64,000 nt of DNA from Coptis chinensis (Eukaryota > Streptophyta > Magnoliopsida > Ranunculales > Ranunculaceae): assembly GCA_015680905.1 (NCBI GenBank), contig CM027385.1, forward strand, positions 79,009,501 through 79,073,500, read 5' to 3'. Position 1 is the stretch's first letter; every line of letters begins with the position of its first letter. This document shows, one piece after another, positions 24,708 through 35,767 of the stretch. Both the position numbers and the translations under genes were made by a program. A model generated the notes under the pieces. It saw nothing but the letters and a program-made list of their open reading frames with translations. It was not told where the DNA came from and did not search any database.

Positions 24708-25664
24708 TTTATATATTATAGCTCTACCCTCTTGGCTCTATTTTTTTAGCATTCACAGAGTCTCCAATATTTGTAAAACTCTTTGGCTAATTACGAAAAA
24801 GTAAGAGACTAATATAGAAAAATCAGACAATTGACAATCACATAGACTCCAGTTTTTTCTAAACTCCATTACTAATTACAAAAAAAAATATGATATAAAA
24901 AAAGAAACAATCCTATCTAGAGTTTCATAGATTCTCCAATTTTTCCTAAACACTATAGCTAATTACGAAAAAAATAGAAGACACAAAAACTAAATTGCTA
25001 AAAATAATAGTTTCCACCGAAAATGATTTTCTTCAAACTCTTACGCCACAAAGAATAGTTTCCACACTAATCTTAGGTGAAGTTTAACATAATAAAATTT
25101 CTTTCTAGAAAAAGACAATGAAATAACGAATGAAAAAATGAATTGAGTTGCTTGAACATTTACTTTATACATTTGTTAATCTCACATGTGACTGAGACAA
25201 AAAAAATAAAATAAAAGTCAACTAATCATAAAATAAGTAAAAATGTACACCCAAAACTAAGTGGACAACAAATAAAATTGTATTGTATGCACTATATGTC
25301 TATATGAGCCTAAACAAATAAATTTGGATAGATTTAATGCACCATCCACTTTGGGATTTAGACATTTAGTTATCGTTAAGGATTTCAAAAACCACAGTAA
25401 TTACGGCATATTCCAATTAAATTTTTGAATTTATATTTTTTTTTCAACACTATAATGTAATTTCCAATTATATATATATATATATATACCAAACCAAAAC
25501 AAATTCCAATGGAAAATTAAATTATACAAAAAATAACATCACAAAACATATAATAGAAAAATTTGCATTCATTCTAATGCAAGCTCACATATATATAAAA
25601 AAATAAAAAAATAATGGCAAACCAATAATGACAAATATTTTAAAATATATATAATACTACATGA
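24708..25664. mobile_element. Second Helitron left region, non-coding
   Basis: TATATTATAGCTCTACCC, then TCTTGGCTCTATTTTTT and GTAAAACTCTTTGGC, repeat the sequences at 19110-19320. It follows directly after the first CTAG end, so one copy seems to have landed in or beside another. No coding frame recognised; a short (TA)n tract is near 25470. Confidence 0.55.
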
Positions 25665-26541
25665 AACTAAGTTCAAAGAACAATTAATGGGAAATTGAAA
25701 ATTGGATGCAAATACATCGAACTAACCTCAAATAATATTTAACGGAAAATCAGAAATTAGATGCAAATGCAAACATTAAACTAATCTTAAAATGTAATTA
25801 ATGGGAAATCGGATTATGGATACAACTGCATTAAACTAACCTCAAAGAATAATTAACAGGAAATCAAAACTTGGATACAAATACATCGAATTAACATAAA
25901 AAAAATAATTGTCGGGAAATAAAAAACTGGTTGGAAATGCATTGAACTAACCCTCAATGATTAAATTAATGGAAAATCGAAAACTGGATGCAACTGTATT
26001 GAACTAACATCAAAGAAAAATTAACTATAAATTGGGAACAAGAAATTAATAGAATTAATCTTAAATAATAATTAATGGGAAATCGGAAAACGGATGCAAC
26101 TGTATTGAACTAATCTAAAAAAATAAACTGGATGCAAATGCATTGAACTGACATCAAGAAATAATTAATGGAAAATTGAAAACTGGATGCAAATTCATTG
26201 AACTAACCTCAAACAATAATTAACGGGGAATCGGAAACTATATGTCAATGCAACCTTATCGAATAATAAACGAGAAATAAAAAACTGGATGCAAATGCAT
26301 TAAAATAATCTCAGAGAATAATTAACGGGCAATCGGAAATTGGATGCAAATGCATTGAACTGACCTCGAAGAACAATTAATAGGAAATTGTAAATTTGAT
26401 GTAAATGCATTGAACTAACCTCAAAAAAATAAATAACGGAAAATCAGAAATTATATGCAACTACATTGAACTAACATCAAAAAATAAATAATGGAATTGA
26501 AAATAAAAAACTAGATGCAAATGGATTGAACTAACCTCAAA
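25665..26541. repeat. 55-bp minisatellite array 2
   Basis: Same unit as array 1, about 16 diverged copies, followed by the second copy of the Helitron 3' domain (26542-26895), which lacks a terminal hairpin and CTAG. Confidence 0.9.
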
Positions 26542-26934
26542 ACATAGTTGTGTTATATGTTGTGGGAATGTCTCGATAAGTATAGTTTTGCATTTAAAAT
26601 AGTGTTTATTTTATCTCTTTTCATATGATTGAAAACGTCTTGCTATTCAAGTAGCTCTAATATGAACTTCGCCTTATTAGGCAATCTCACAAAACTTTAA
26701 TCAAACTTCTATTATTAAACAACAAAATGAAGTTGAAGGGTTTTATCAAGGGTGAGTTTTTTTTTTTAATGGATAATGGGCTTTTCGCGTTATAAGAAAT
26801 TTGGACGAGTTATCAATATAATATTCATATATAATAGTTCTGCATATATAGTTGCAAATATTTTTCAGAATAATTAATATAACATCACATGTTCGTAGAT
26901 AATATTTAAAGATCCCACATAGTGAATCGTGTAT

Positions 26935-28515
26935 AATTTAAAGAATAATTAACAGGAAATCGGGAACTAGATAATTTTTGATGATCCCACATAGTAAATG
27001 AAACATAATTTATTTTTATATCCTATTTGAAGTTGGTATTACACACCACATTGGATAATTAAAAGAAAGTTAAAAACTGGATTCAAATACATTGAATTGA
27101 GTTCAAAGAGTAATTAACAGTAAATTGGAAACTTTATGCAAATACAATAAACCAGACTAAAAAAGTAATTAACTAAAAATCGAAAACTGGATGTAACTGC
27201 ATTAAACTAACGTTAGAGAATAACTAACGAGAAATTAGAAATTGGATGCAAATCCTTGAAAAATATTTAACAGGAAATTGGAAACAATATGTAAATACAT
27301 CAAACAAACTTCAAATAATAATTAACGGAAAATTTGAAACTGGATGTAAATGCATTGAACTAATCTCAAAAAATAATTAACAGAAAATTAAAAACCGAAT
27401 GCAACTGCGTTGAACTAACCTCATAGAATAATTAGTGGGAAATCAGAAACTAGATGCAAATGCATTGAAATTAAATAACCTCACAGAATAGTTAACGAAA
27501 AATCAGAAACCGAATGTAATTGCATCGAACTAACCTCAAAGCATAAATAATAAAAAACTAGATGCAAATATATTGAACTAACCTCAAAGAGTTATTAACG
27601 GGAAGTCAGAAACTGTATGCAAATACAATGAACTAATCTCAAATACTAATTAACGAAACATTGAAAAATAGATGCAACTGCTTTGAACTAATCTCAATGA
27701 ATAATTAACGGGAAATCATAAATTTTGATACAATTACATTAAACTAACCTCAAAAAATGATTAATGAGAAATCGAAAATTTGATGCAAATGCATTGAACT
27801 AACCTCAAAGAGCAATTAACTAGAAATCGAAAATTGAATGCAACTACATTTAGCTAACCTCAAAGAATAATTAACGGAAAATCAGAAACTTGATGCAATT
27901 GCATTAAACTAAAATTAGATATTAACTAATGGTAAATCAGAATTTGGATGTAATATCTTGAGGAATATTTAACGGAAAATCAGAAACTTGATACAAATGC
28001 ATTGAAATAACCTCAAAGGATAGTTAACAAGAAATAAGAAATCGGATGTAACTGGTCGAACTAACTTCAAAGTATAAATAACTAGAAATTTGAAACTAGA
28101 TGCAAATGCATTGAACATCGAACTAACCTCTAAAAATAATTAACTGAAAATCAGAAACTGGATGCAGATGTATTGAACTAATCTGAAATAGTAATTAATG
28201 AGAAATTGGAACCTGGATGGAAATGCAATGAACTAATCTCAAAACTAATTAATGAAACATCGAAAACTAAATGCAACCGCACTAAATTAACTTTAATGAA
28301 TAACTAACGAGAAATCATAAACCTGATACAACTGCACTGAATTAACCTCAAAGAATAATTAACGGGAAATCGAAAACTTGATGCAACTGCATTGAACTAA
28401 CCTCAAAGAATAAGTAATGGGGAATCGGAAACTAGATGCAATAACTACATTGAACTAACCTTAATGAATAATTAACAGAAAATCGGAAACTTGATGCAAA
28501 TGCATTGAACTAACC
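26935..28515. repeat. 55-bp minisatellite array 3
   Basis: Same unit, about 28 diverged copies, followed by the third and best-preserved 3' domain. Confidence 0.9.
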
Positions 28516-28871
28516 TCGAAACATAGTTGTATTATTTGTAGAGGGAATATAATGTCTCGACAAGTATAGTTTTGCATTTTAAATAATGTTTATCATAATT
28601 ATTTTATTATGATTGAGAGTGTCTTGTTATTCAAGTAGTTTCAATATCATTTTCGCCACATTGAACATTCTCATCAAACTTCAATTATTAAAAGAAGTAG
28701 ATAGGTTTTATCAAGGTTTGATATTTTCTTTTTATTGAGAGTTGTGCAAGAAATTTAAATTAGTGATTAATATAATTTTCATATATATCTTATAGCTTTG
28801 TATAATTACTAATATTTTTTAAAATAATTTAATATAACGGCACCCGTTCGTAAGACGGGTTTGAAAACTAG
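28516..28871. mobile_element. Helitron 3' domain, copy 3, with intact hairpin and CTAG terminus
   Basis: Arms ACCCGT (28842-28847) and ACGGGT (28855-28860) enclose a 7-base loop. CTAG is at 28868-28871 and the next base is T. This is the clearest terminus in the nest. Confidence 0.82.
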
Positions 28872-30019
28872 TAATGTTATATACTAACTACTAACTACTA
28901 ACTACTTATAGAGTTACAATATCATACCAAAAAAATTAGAGTTCATGTTTTGTACAAATCTTGTGGGTGTTAAAATGGAGCAACTATGTGTACTTTTTCG
29001 ATCAAATGGAGATTTCAAAACCAAAATAATTGAACATTTTAATTTCCATCATCTTCCAACTTACAAACAATTTCCTCAAAAGTCGATCAAAACACATTTT
29101 GACCAATGCAATCTTTTCTTTATTCCAATTACCTATCAAAATTTTCAATTAACTAGAGAAGATAAAAAGGAAAGTATATCATTAGTTTGTTTTTTTAAAT
29201 AGACTGACGATCGATGCATGCATCCGGAGGATAGCGAAAAAAAAAAATTAAAAAATACATGCATCAAGAAACAAAGAAACATTGGGAATAAAAATATTTG
29301 TGAAATAAAACTCAAGATAAAATAACATAACTCAAACAATGTATATATAGTATACATTTTACCACCCAATGTATCTATTGATAAACTACGTACACCTTCT
29401 ATTTCATGATGGGCCGACTAATAAAAAAATAAAAAATAATATAACAAGTTTGCTGTTGACTTATCTTTCTCTCAACCCCCAAAATACATCAAATTAACTT
29501 GTTGTACTTATAGCCCTTTTTATCCCTTTTACTCCTAACATTTAAAACCCCCGAGTCATAAACTAGTCTTAAACCCTAATCTATAAAAACGATACCCTAA
29601 TCACCAGTATCACCATCTCTAAGAATTCTGGTGGAGTAAGGTGTTGCTATAATAAAGATATCAAAGCGTTTTATTTTGTTTGAACTTTGAAATCTTCTGT
29701 GAGAGGAGAAATCATTGTAACAAATGTCAGGGTTGAAATACTTACATAAAAGTATTATTGTTGAATCAGGGAAAAGAAGTCGTCCCATAATATATTTCAT
29801 ATCATCCACAAATCCTTATCCCATCATTGAAAAAAAAAAAAAGATCCTATATATAAAATGACACAAACAATTGAATTCTCACGCTTCAATTTGCTCAAGA
29901 GTTTTTGTACATAAACTCATAGGAGGCTCGAAAGTTGAACCGTTTTACTAACATGAAATTCATACTTTACTTAAAAGTTAGATTGCATGAAATGCTCAGC
30001 AGCATAAAAGATTGTGGAC
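28872..30019. other. Intergenic DNA between the Helitron and HEI10
   Basis: AT-rich sequence with no recognised gene. Short frames at 28945-29202 and 29145-29369 have low-complexity composition and no domain. Confidence 0.45.
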
Positions 30020-30020
30020 T

Positions 30021-30087
30021 AAGCCCAATATTCAGGCCCAAAGCCCAACTCAATAAGCCACGTGGATCCACAAAACAGTATATATAA
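30021..30087 (+). promoter_or_regulatory. HEI10 core promoter: GCCCA site-II-like repeats, G-box and TATA
   Basis: AGCCCA, GGCCCA and AGCCCA recur within 30 bases, then CCACGTGG at 30058-30065 and TATATATAA at 30079-30087. GCCCA (TGGGC) clusters are TCP-bound site II elements in genes of dividing cells. Transcription probably starts near 30110, giving a CT-rich leader with an intron at 30267-30530. Confidence 0.5.
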
Positions 30088-30541
30088 CAACGGCATTAGC
30101 GCCTTTTTTTCACTTTTCTTTTCATTTCAATTTTGAGTTCAATCATTTTTTGCTCTCTCTCTCTCTTAGGGTTTCGATTTCGTTTTTTTTTCACTGGTCT
30201 CGATTCATTTATATCTGATTTAGATTTCACGAGTTTGGAATTCAATTGGTAGAAGGAATCTTCAAGGTAATCATCTTATTGGATGTAAAGTTGTAGATCT
30301 AGTTTACTAATTGACTAATGTTTTCATGTTCTCGAATTTCAAATTTACTGCAGAATTTATGTTGATTCTGTTACTTGTTCTTAGAGAGAAATTTAGTTTA
30401 GCTGAAATGAGTAGATCTAGTTATTCAATTATTTTGGAAATTTCATTGTTTCCATGGTTTTAATTTGTTGTTTCTGGTTGTGACCTGCTTCACAATCTCT
30501 GATTGTTTTTGTGCTGTGAAATTTATGCAGGAAAGGCAGAA

Positions 30542-31807
30542 ATGAGATGCAATGCATGTTGGCGAGAGCTGGAAGGGCGTGCAATTACAACTACTTGTGG
30601 CCACCTCTTGTGTATCCGTTTACTGGTTGTTTGTGATTTTGCATTGCTTGTTTCTATTTAACTAGTAGTTGTGTACATTCGTGCACTTGCAAAGATTTTT
30701 CTTAACAACAGGTTAAGGCACAGAAGATGCGAGCAAGATCCTGAACAATGATGGGGCATGTCCTATTTGTGATCAAGTCCTTTCTAAAAGGTATATATTT
30801 TATATGCAGATTTAGCTTTTGGGTACATCATTATAGTTGCTCATCCTTTAGAGTTATGGAATAGATTCATGAGAATGTTAGGGATTGTCATAGTTGGACT
30901 AGAATATATACATATTGTAATTTTGATTTTGCATTGGTGAAATAGTAGTGTAGGAAATTGCAGTGACCAGACATGATCATTGCTTTATTTAGAAACAGTG
31001 CTTCACAAACATTGAATCAGAGAGCAAAACTTTACTTCTTATTTAGTATATACGTTGTTGATTATAAATGTTGTGCTTCACTTAATATGCTGCATTCTGA
31101 GGTTTGATTACTGTTTACCTTACTATCATTATGTCTTTGCCAACCTCAGCCATATGAAACCTGTGGATATCAATCCGAGCGATGAGTGGACAAATGTAAG
31201 CATTCATGCCTCCACTTATATCAACTTGCTTTCTCTCACTGTAACCCGGGCTTAGTAATTTTCATCATATTTGCTCTGCAGATGGCCATGGCTGGAATAT
31301 CTCCACAAATATGTATCCTCAATTTATTTCTTTGTTATTTCCTTATTTGTGGTTTTGTCCCCCTTCAGAAGTACCTCATCTTCAAGAGGAAACAATAAAC
31401 AACATTATAAAGATATTGAGTTTACTGTGTACACCCACTGTTTAATGGGGATGAACAAACTGAATGGGTTATTTGAAAAAAAAGACTAGTTAAAGTTTTG
31501 TGTTCCTTGAACTAAAACAGTGATGAAAAGTGCATACAGAAGTGTAATGTTCTATATTGGGCAAAGGGAACTGGAGATGCAATTCAAGTTAAACAAAATA
31601 GTTGGTCAGTCCAGGCAGAAATGTGAGCTAATACAAGAAAAGTTCACTGAGAAACTAGAGCAAGTCCATACTGCGTACCAGAAAATGGCCAAAAGGTGCC
31701 AGATGATGGAACAAGAGATTGAGAACTTGTCCAAGGATAAGCAAGAGCTACAAGAAAAATTCTCAGAGAAATCTAGGTAAAAGATTTTAATAGTGTTTTA
31801 CATCTCC

Positions 31808-31838
<31 letters not shown>

Positions 31839-32685
31839 TTACTACGTAAATGCCATCTTGAGATTCAGGTTGACTGTCATCTTGAGAGCATGTGTTTACT
31901 ATGTAAATGCCAGGCAGAAGAGGAAACTCGATGAGATGTATGATCAATTGAGAAGCGAGTACGATTCAATAAAACGATCTGCCATCCAGCCGGCAGGCAA
32001 TTTCTTCTCAAGGGCTGAACCTGGCCTGTTTTCTAACCCAGCTAATATGATAGACAACAGAGATCATCTTAGACAAGGTAAATCGTTACACGAGTTAGGC
32101 AGACATTTCTACACCAAAAAATATTTTATTTCTTGTTTATGTAAATGTTCACTGTCTTTGATGCACTTGTAAACTGAAATGAGCTTAACACTTTCTGTTA
32201 AGCCCTTCCGAAAAAATACAAGTTAATTTATTTGTCGCAGATTGCTCGATTTTCACTCCTGACACTCCAGGGCGTAGAGAAGATATATGGCCTGCATCAA
32301 GACAGGAGTCCAACTCTGGCCAATTTGATTTATCCGGTGGCTCACCAATTAAAGTGCAAGTTTCTGGCGACAACGGTAACAGAAGGCCAGGTGGTCGTCC
32401 ACTTGCTGGAGTTGGAAGTGGAGGTGGAGTTGGGGTTGGTAATCCCTCCATGACTTTGCGAAATCTCATTCTTTCACCTATGAAGCGGCCTCAGCTATCT
32501 CGTAATCGCACTCAAATGTTCAGGTAAGTTACTCACCTGTCAATGTCATGTTCAGATTCGTAAACCAGAGGTCCAGTGACCATTTTCCAGTCTAGTCATT
32601 TCCCTTTCAAACGTTAGGTGTGGATTGCAATTGTTGGGCAGGAACTATCTTTTAATTGAAGCTTCATTATGGTTTCAGGTTATAG
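30542..32685 (+). CDS. HEI10: HEI10 meiotic RING E3 ligase (CCNB1IP1 homologue)
   Basis: Eight coding exons: 30542-30611, 30718-30790, 31150-31195, 31282-31312, 31521-31776, 31914-32077, 32241-32523 and 32679-32685. All have GT..AG introns and phases that join without a break to 309 residues, close to Arabidopsis HEI10. The N-terminal RING (MRCNACWRELEGR, TTCGHLLC, CPIC) keeps its Cys/His ligands. A central coiled coil follows (EKFTEKLEQVHTAYQKMAKR, then ELQEKFSEKSRQKRKLDEMY), then a Gly/Pro-rich tail with LILSPMKRPQLSRNR. HEI10 marks recombination intermediates along the synaptonemal complex and sets class I (ZMM) crossover sites in a dosage-dependent way. The start is the first ATG after the leader intron. 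The last exon codes only for the end of R, then L and stop. Its 3' flank begins a repeat shared with the NADK/F-box cluster. Confidence 0.95.
31812..31838. repeat. (TG)n microsatellite in HEI10 intron
   Basis: About thirteen TG units in the intron between the fifth and sixth coding exons. Confidence 0.9.
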
Positions 32686-32699
32686 ACTGGAATATGGAT

Positions 32700-33630
32700 T
32701 GCATCAATGATAAAGCTTCTCAGATAAATTTGATCTCTCGACGAGATGAAACTTAAGATTGACTATTACCTTAGAATTTGGAAAGTCCACGAGATCTTGG
32801 TTTACCTTTCCAATAAATCTTGTATGCCAGTATATACCTGATTGGCACAATGTATAGGTGCTCCACAAAATAGATAGAAAGTGTTAACAAGTTGTAAAAT
32901 TGTCTGCAACTCTGCATCGACTCTGGAAATGTAAATTTACAGCAAGACTTAGAGTGCGACATGAAAAATCACATAAATTTTCTTGAACATGATAATTTCT
33001 GTTTTGTGTCATTGTGTGTGAACATTACTGAGATAGTTTCTCTTCCATCATATGTTTTATAGTAAGCATTATGTTCTGCAAATTGTCAACCCTTAGGATT
33101 GTCATGGTACAAATACGAATCTACAATAAACAATTTAAGTACCATGACTAATTTTGGCAAGTCTAGTGCAACTGCTGATGTGTTTAGTACAGGAACATTT
33201 ACATGGTAAGTACAAATTTTTCGGGGAAAGAGTTTCATGAAATTAGAAGCATATGTGTTTCCAGCCTAAAAGATTCTCATTAGCCAATTTTCATCAATTC
33301 GTTTCCTTCTTGTTGCTGGAAAATGTTTTAGGAACATGGTAAAGCATAAAAAAGCAAGAACAGTGTTCCCACAGAATTCTGCAAAACAAAATGAAGTCCT
33401 TTGATGAAAGCTTTTCTCTGCTATCGACAGAGCGTACATTAGGGAATGAAGACGTTGAGAAAATTATCTTCAGGTAATCAGTCCTAAGAAGCTTTTTGTA
33501 CAGTTTCAGATTTTCAGTATGCCCTGTTTTACTTGCAAAGAATTTCATAAAGAATGTTTGAGTGAGGTGTGAGAACAATAAAATATGACAGCAAAAATGC
33601 AATTATATACAATAGACATTTCCTATGTAA
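32700..33630. repeat. Duplicated flank, copy D1
   Basis: From just after the HEI10 stop, the sequence (AAAGCTTCTCAGATAA, then GACTATTACCTTAGAATTTG and GTCCAC) recurs as D2 (37716-38002, resuming at 45753-46176 and 51680-51743) and D3 (55910-56657). D1 carries none of the LINE, Mutator, fold-back or Copia insertions, so it works as an empty-site reference. Confidence 0.85.
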
Positions 33631-33633
33631 GTT

Positions 33634-35329
33634 TTACATACAGTCATTCACTGGTTGACAAGTGGTTGGTAAAAAGACTTTCAAAACTGGACCATTGGAG
33701 GATACCTCAATGGAATCTCCATTTTGAATTGAATGGAAAACATGAGAGCCATCAATATAAATTACACCTTCTTGACTATCCCAGGTGGCATGCATGGATT
33801 CATCAGATTTAATCAATCCATGCATTAAGCTAGAATTGGTTGCTCCATGTAAAATGTGTTCTCTTACTAGATACTGCAGGTCGTGGCTTCCAATGTGCGT
33901 CGGAAATCCTCCTGCTGATTGCATGGCTGCTGTGGATCCAGCAGCAGTAGATACCCTGAGACCACTTGACCGACAATTCACCAATGGTGATCCGTTCCCT
34001 TTAGTTCTGCGATATCATAGAGAAGGATTATACATCCGATATTTAAGTATTGTTTCTAACAATAATATTCCTTACCGCCCTTACTTAAATGAAAATCGAG
34101 AAACTGTTGCTGGACAAGGATGGCAAATCAGAAGGTCGTTGAGAGCATATGCGGCAGCAGTTGTATGTTTACAGATGTCGATATCCTTGACAACTCAGAG
34201 AAAGCTTTTCTTCCTTGAAGGATGTCGTCTAACACCTAAACGAAATGATTAATTAATTGCTGTTAATATTCCAAGAAGCTTTACAATTACAAGTGGTGAA
34301 AATGTTTAAGATTTGTTCAGGCAATTCCTTTCACTTAAGGTGATCTTATTACTCAATCTTCAAAAATCTAATTTGATATTATCAAATCTTCTTAGTGACC
34401 GTGTGTATGTGCGCACGCTTGTGTTCAGATTCCTCTTTAAGATGCTTTATATATTGTACCAGCTTTAAGGCTTTGAGTTCCTCAAGCAAGGTACTGTGGA
34501 TTGGCCTCACGAAGCTAGCAAATTGCCTTAATTGGGACTTGTCAATTATTAAAAATCGACCAACCATCATACAGGATAAACTACTGCCTCTAAAGTCTAA
34601 ACTCCAATGTAAAGAACTTAGAATGCATAAATGGAGCTTTTATCAATCAAGGAACCCATTCTATGTTATTTGCTAGAGATAGTGTCTGGAGTTTACATGA
34701 TTCTTTCTCTAACTTAAAATGAGAGTTTTCTATACTTACTTAGTCAGGTACTCAGGTCTACTTACTTGTTCAAAATTTCCAACTGTAGCAGCACATAAGT
34801 AGCCAGTGCTCCTTGTAGCATCAAACTCATTACTCAGTTCTTCCACCTAGAAATGAAACAATATCTAAATTTTCAAACACAATGCAAGAGGTAAAAAATA
34901 TTATCAACTGAACTGACCTCTTCAGCTACTGTGGGATCTGAGTTCACTCCTAGAACTGGAATCGAGTCATCCATGAAGTGACTGGCCTGCAGAAGAGTGC
35001 CATCACCACCAACAGTGATGACCATCTCCACATCACGGATTGGTTGCACTAGATTGTTACGTAAAAGGGGATCCCAATCAAGAGACTTGCGTCGCAGAAT
35101 ATTTTCACAAAATCTAATTGCATCTTTATGAACCTTACGCTTGCTGTCCAAGTAACTTAAAACCTGCATCACCCAATTAACTCCAGGGTTGGATAAAGTA
35201 CCTATTCAAATTGAACATAAAAAAAAATGAACGGACCTTTGGGTTTGTAATGTGAGAGAGACCGTTTGTACGGTTTGTTGGGTACACATTGAAGGGCTTC
35301 AATAGCAATAGTAGTTTTTTTCTCGACAT
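33634..35329 (-). pseudogene. NADK-a: NADH kinase (NADK3-type), 1-nt deletion in exon 4
   Basis: Five exons: 35329-35237, 35163-34918, 34846-34766, 34235-34085 and 34006-33634, with GT..AG introns. Key blocks are MSRKKLLLLLKPFNVYPT, the NAD-kinase motif VITVGGDGTLLQASHF (exon 2), DSIPVLGVNSDPT, and STAAGSTAAMQSAGG (exon 5). This cytosolic or peroxisomal family phosphorylates NADH to NADPH. Exon 4 is 151 bases, against 152 in NADK-b: CTGCTGCCGCATATGCT here against CTGCTGCCACAATATGCT there. The deletion shifts the frame after VNIQLLP and brings a stop before the substrate-binding region. All splice sites remain good, so the loss is recent or a sequence error. It is head-to-head with F-box-a. 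Confidence 0.88.
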
Positions 35330-35767
35330 TTAATTTTTTTCTTCTTTGTTTCTTCTCTCACTCAGAGCGTCACAGAAACCAAGTTCACTAACCACAATGG
35401 GCTTAAACGTGTGTGTGTGTGTGTTTTTTTTAGGCCAGGTTTGAAATATTGGATTGGGCTTGTCGATATTTGCAGCATGACAAATCCAGCTCTGCAAATT
35501 CTGTTATAACTGTCAGAGTGTACGTTTCAGTTGTAAGAAATAACTAACTCAACGGTCTTGTGTTAGAGAGTGAGAGAGATTCTTTATAAATAGGCCGGTA
35601 CCATGCATGCATGTAATTAATGTAACAAAGCTCTCATCTCATTTCTTGATCAGTTCATCACAATATAGTATACTAGAAGTCTAGAAGAAGTGAAGAAATT
35701 GTTTCCTTTTTACTACTGTGTATATTCATCTTAATTTCTTATTACCTTTCAAGTTTCAAGAAACGAA
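35330..35767. promoter_or_regulatory. Shared intergenic promoter of NADK-a (-) and F-box-a (+)
   Basis: Only 438 bases separate the two start codons, so the segment must hold both promoters. From CAGAGCGTCACAGAAACC at about 35364 onward it is nearly identical to 53516-53926, which lies upstream of F-box-b where no NADK follows. TATAAATAG lies near 35585 for the F-box side. A (GT)n tract is at 35410. Confidence 0.6.

Larger units (their letters stand above)
18903..28871. mobile_element. Nest of non-autonomous Helitrons with captured gene fragments and minisatellites
   Basis: Three left-end-like sequences TCCTTAGATATATA, each after an A, occur at 18903, 19101 and 19222. The last two continue as near copies (ACCCTCTTGGCT, then CACAGAGTCTC), and a fourth copy lacking its first bases starts at about 24711. 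The right side ends at 28868-28871 in CTAG followed by T, seven bases after the hairpin ACCCGT-loop-ACGGGT. That is the Helitron 3' pattern with A/T insertion and no target duplication. A decayed version of the same end is at 24671-24707, and a truncated one near 26890. No Rep/helicase frame is visible, so the copies would depend on another element. Pairing of particular left and right ends is uncertain. Confidence 0.72.

Noticed and set aside
29145..29369. Hydrophobic 74-codon minus frame
   Set aside because: A-rich template gives Phe/Leu runs by chance; no start context or homologue recognised.
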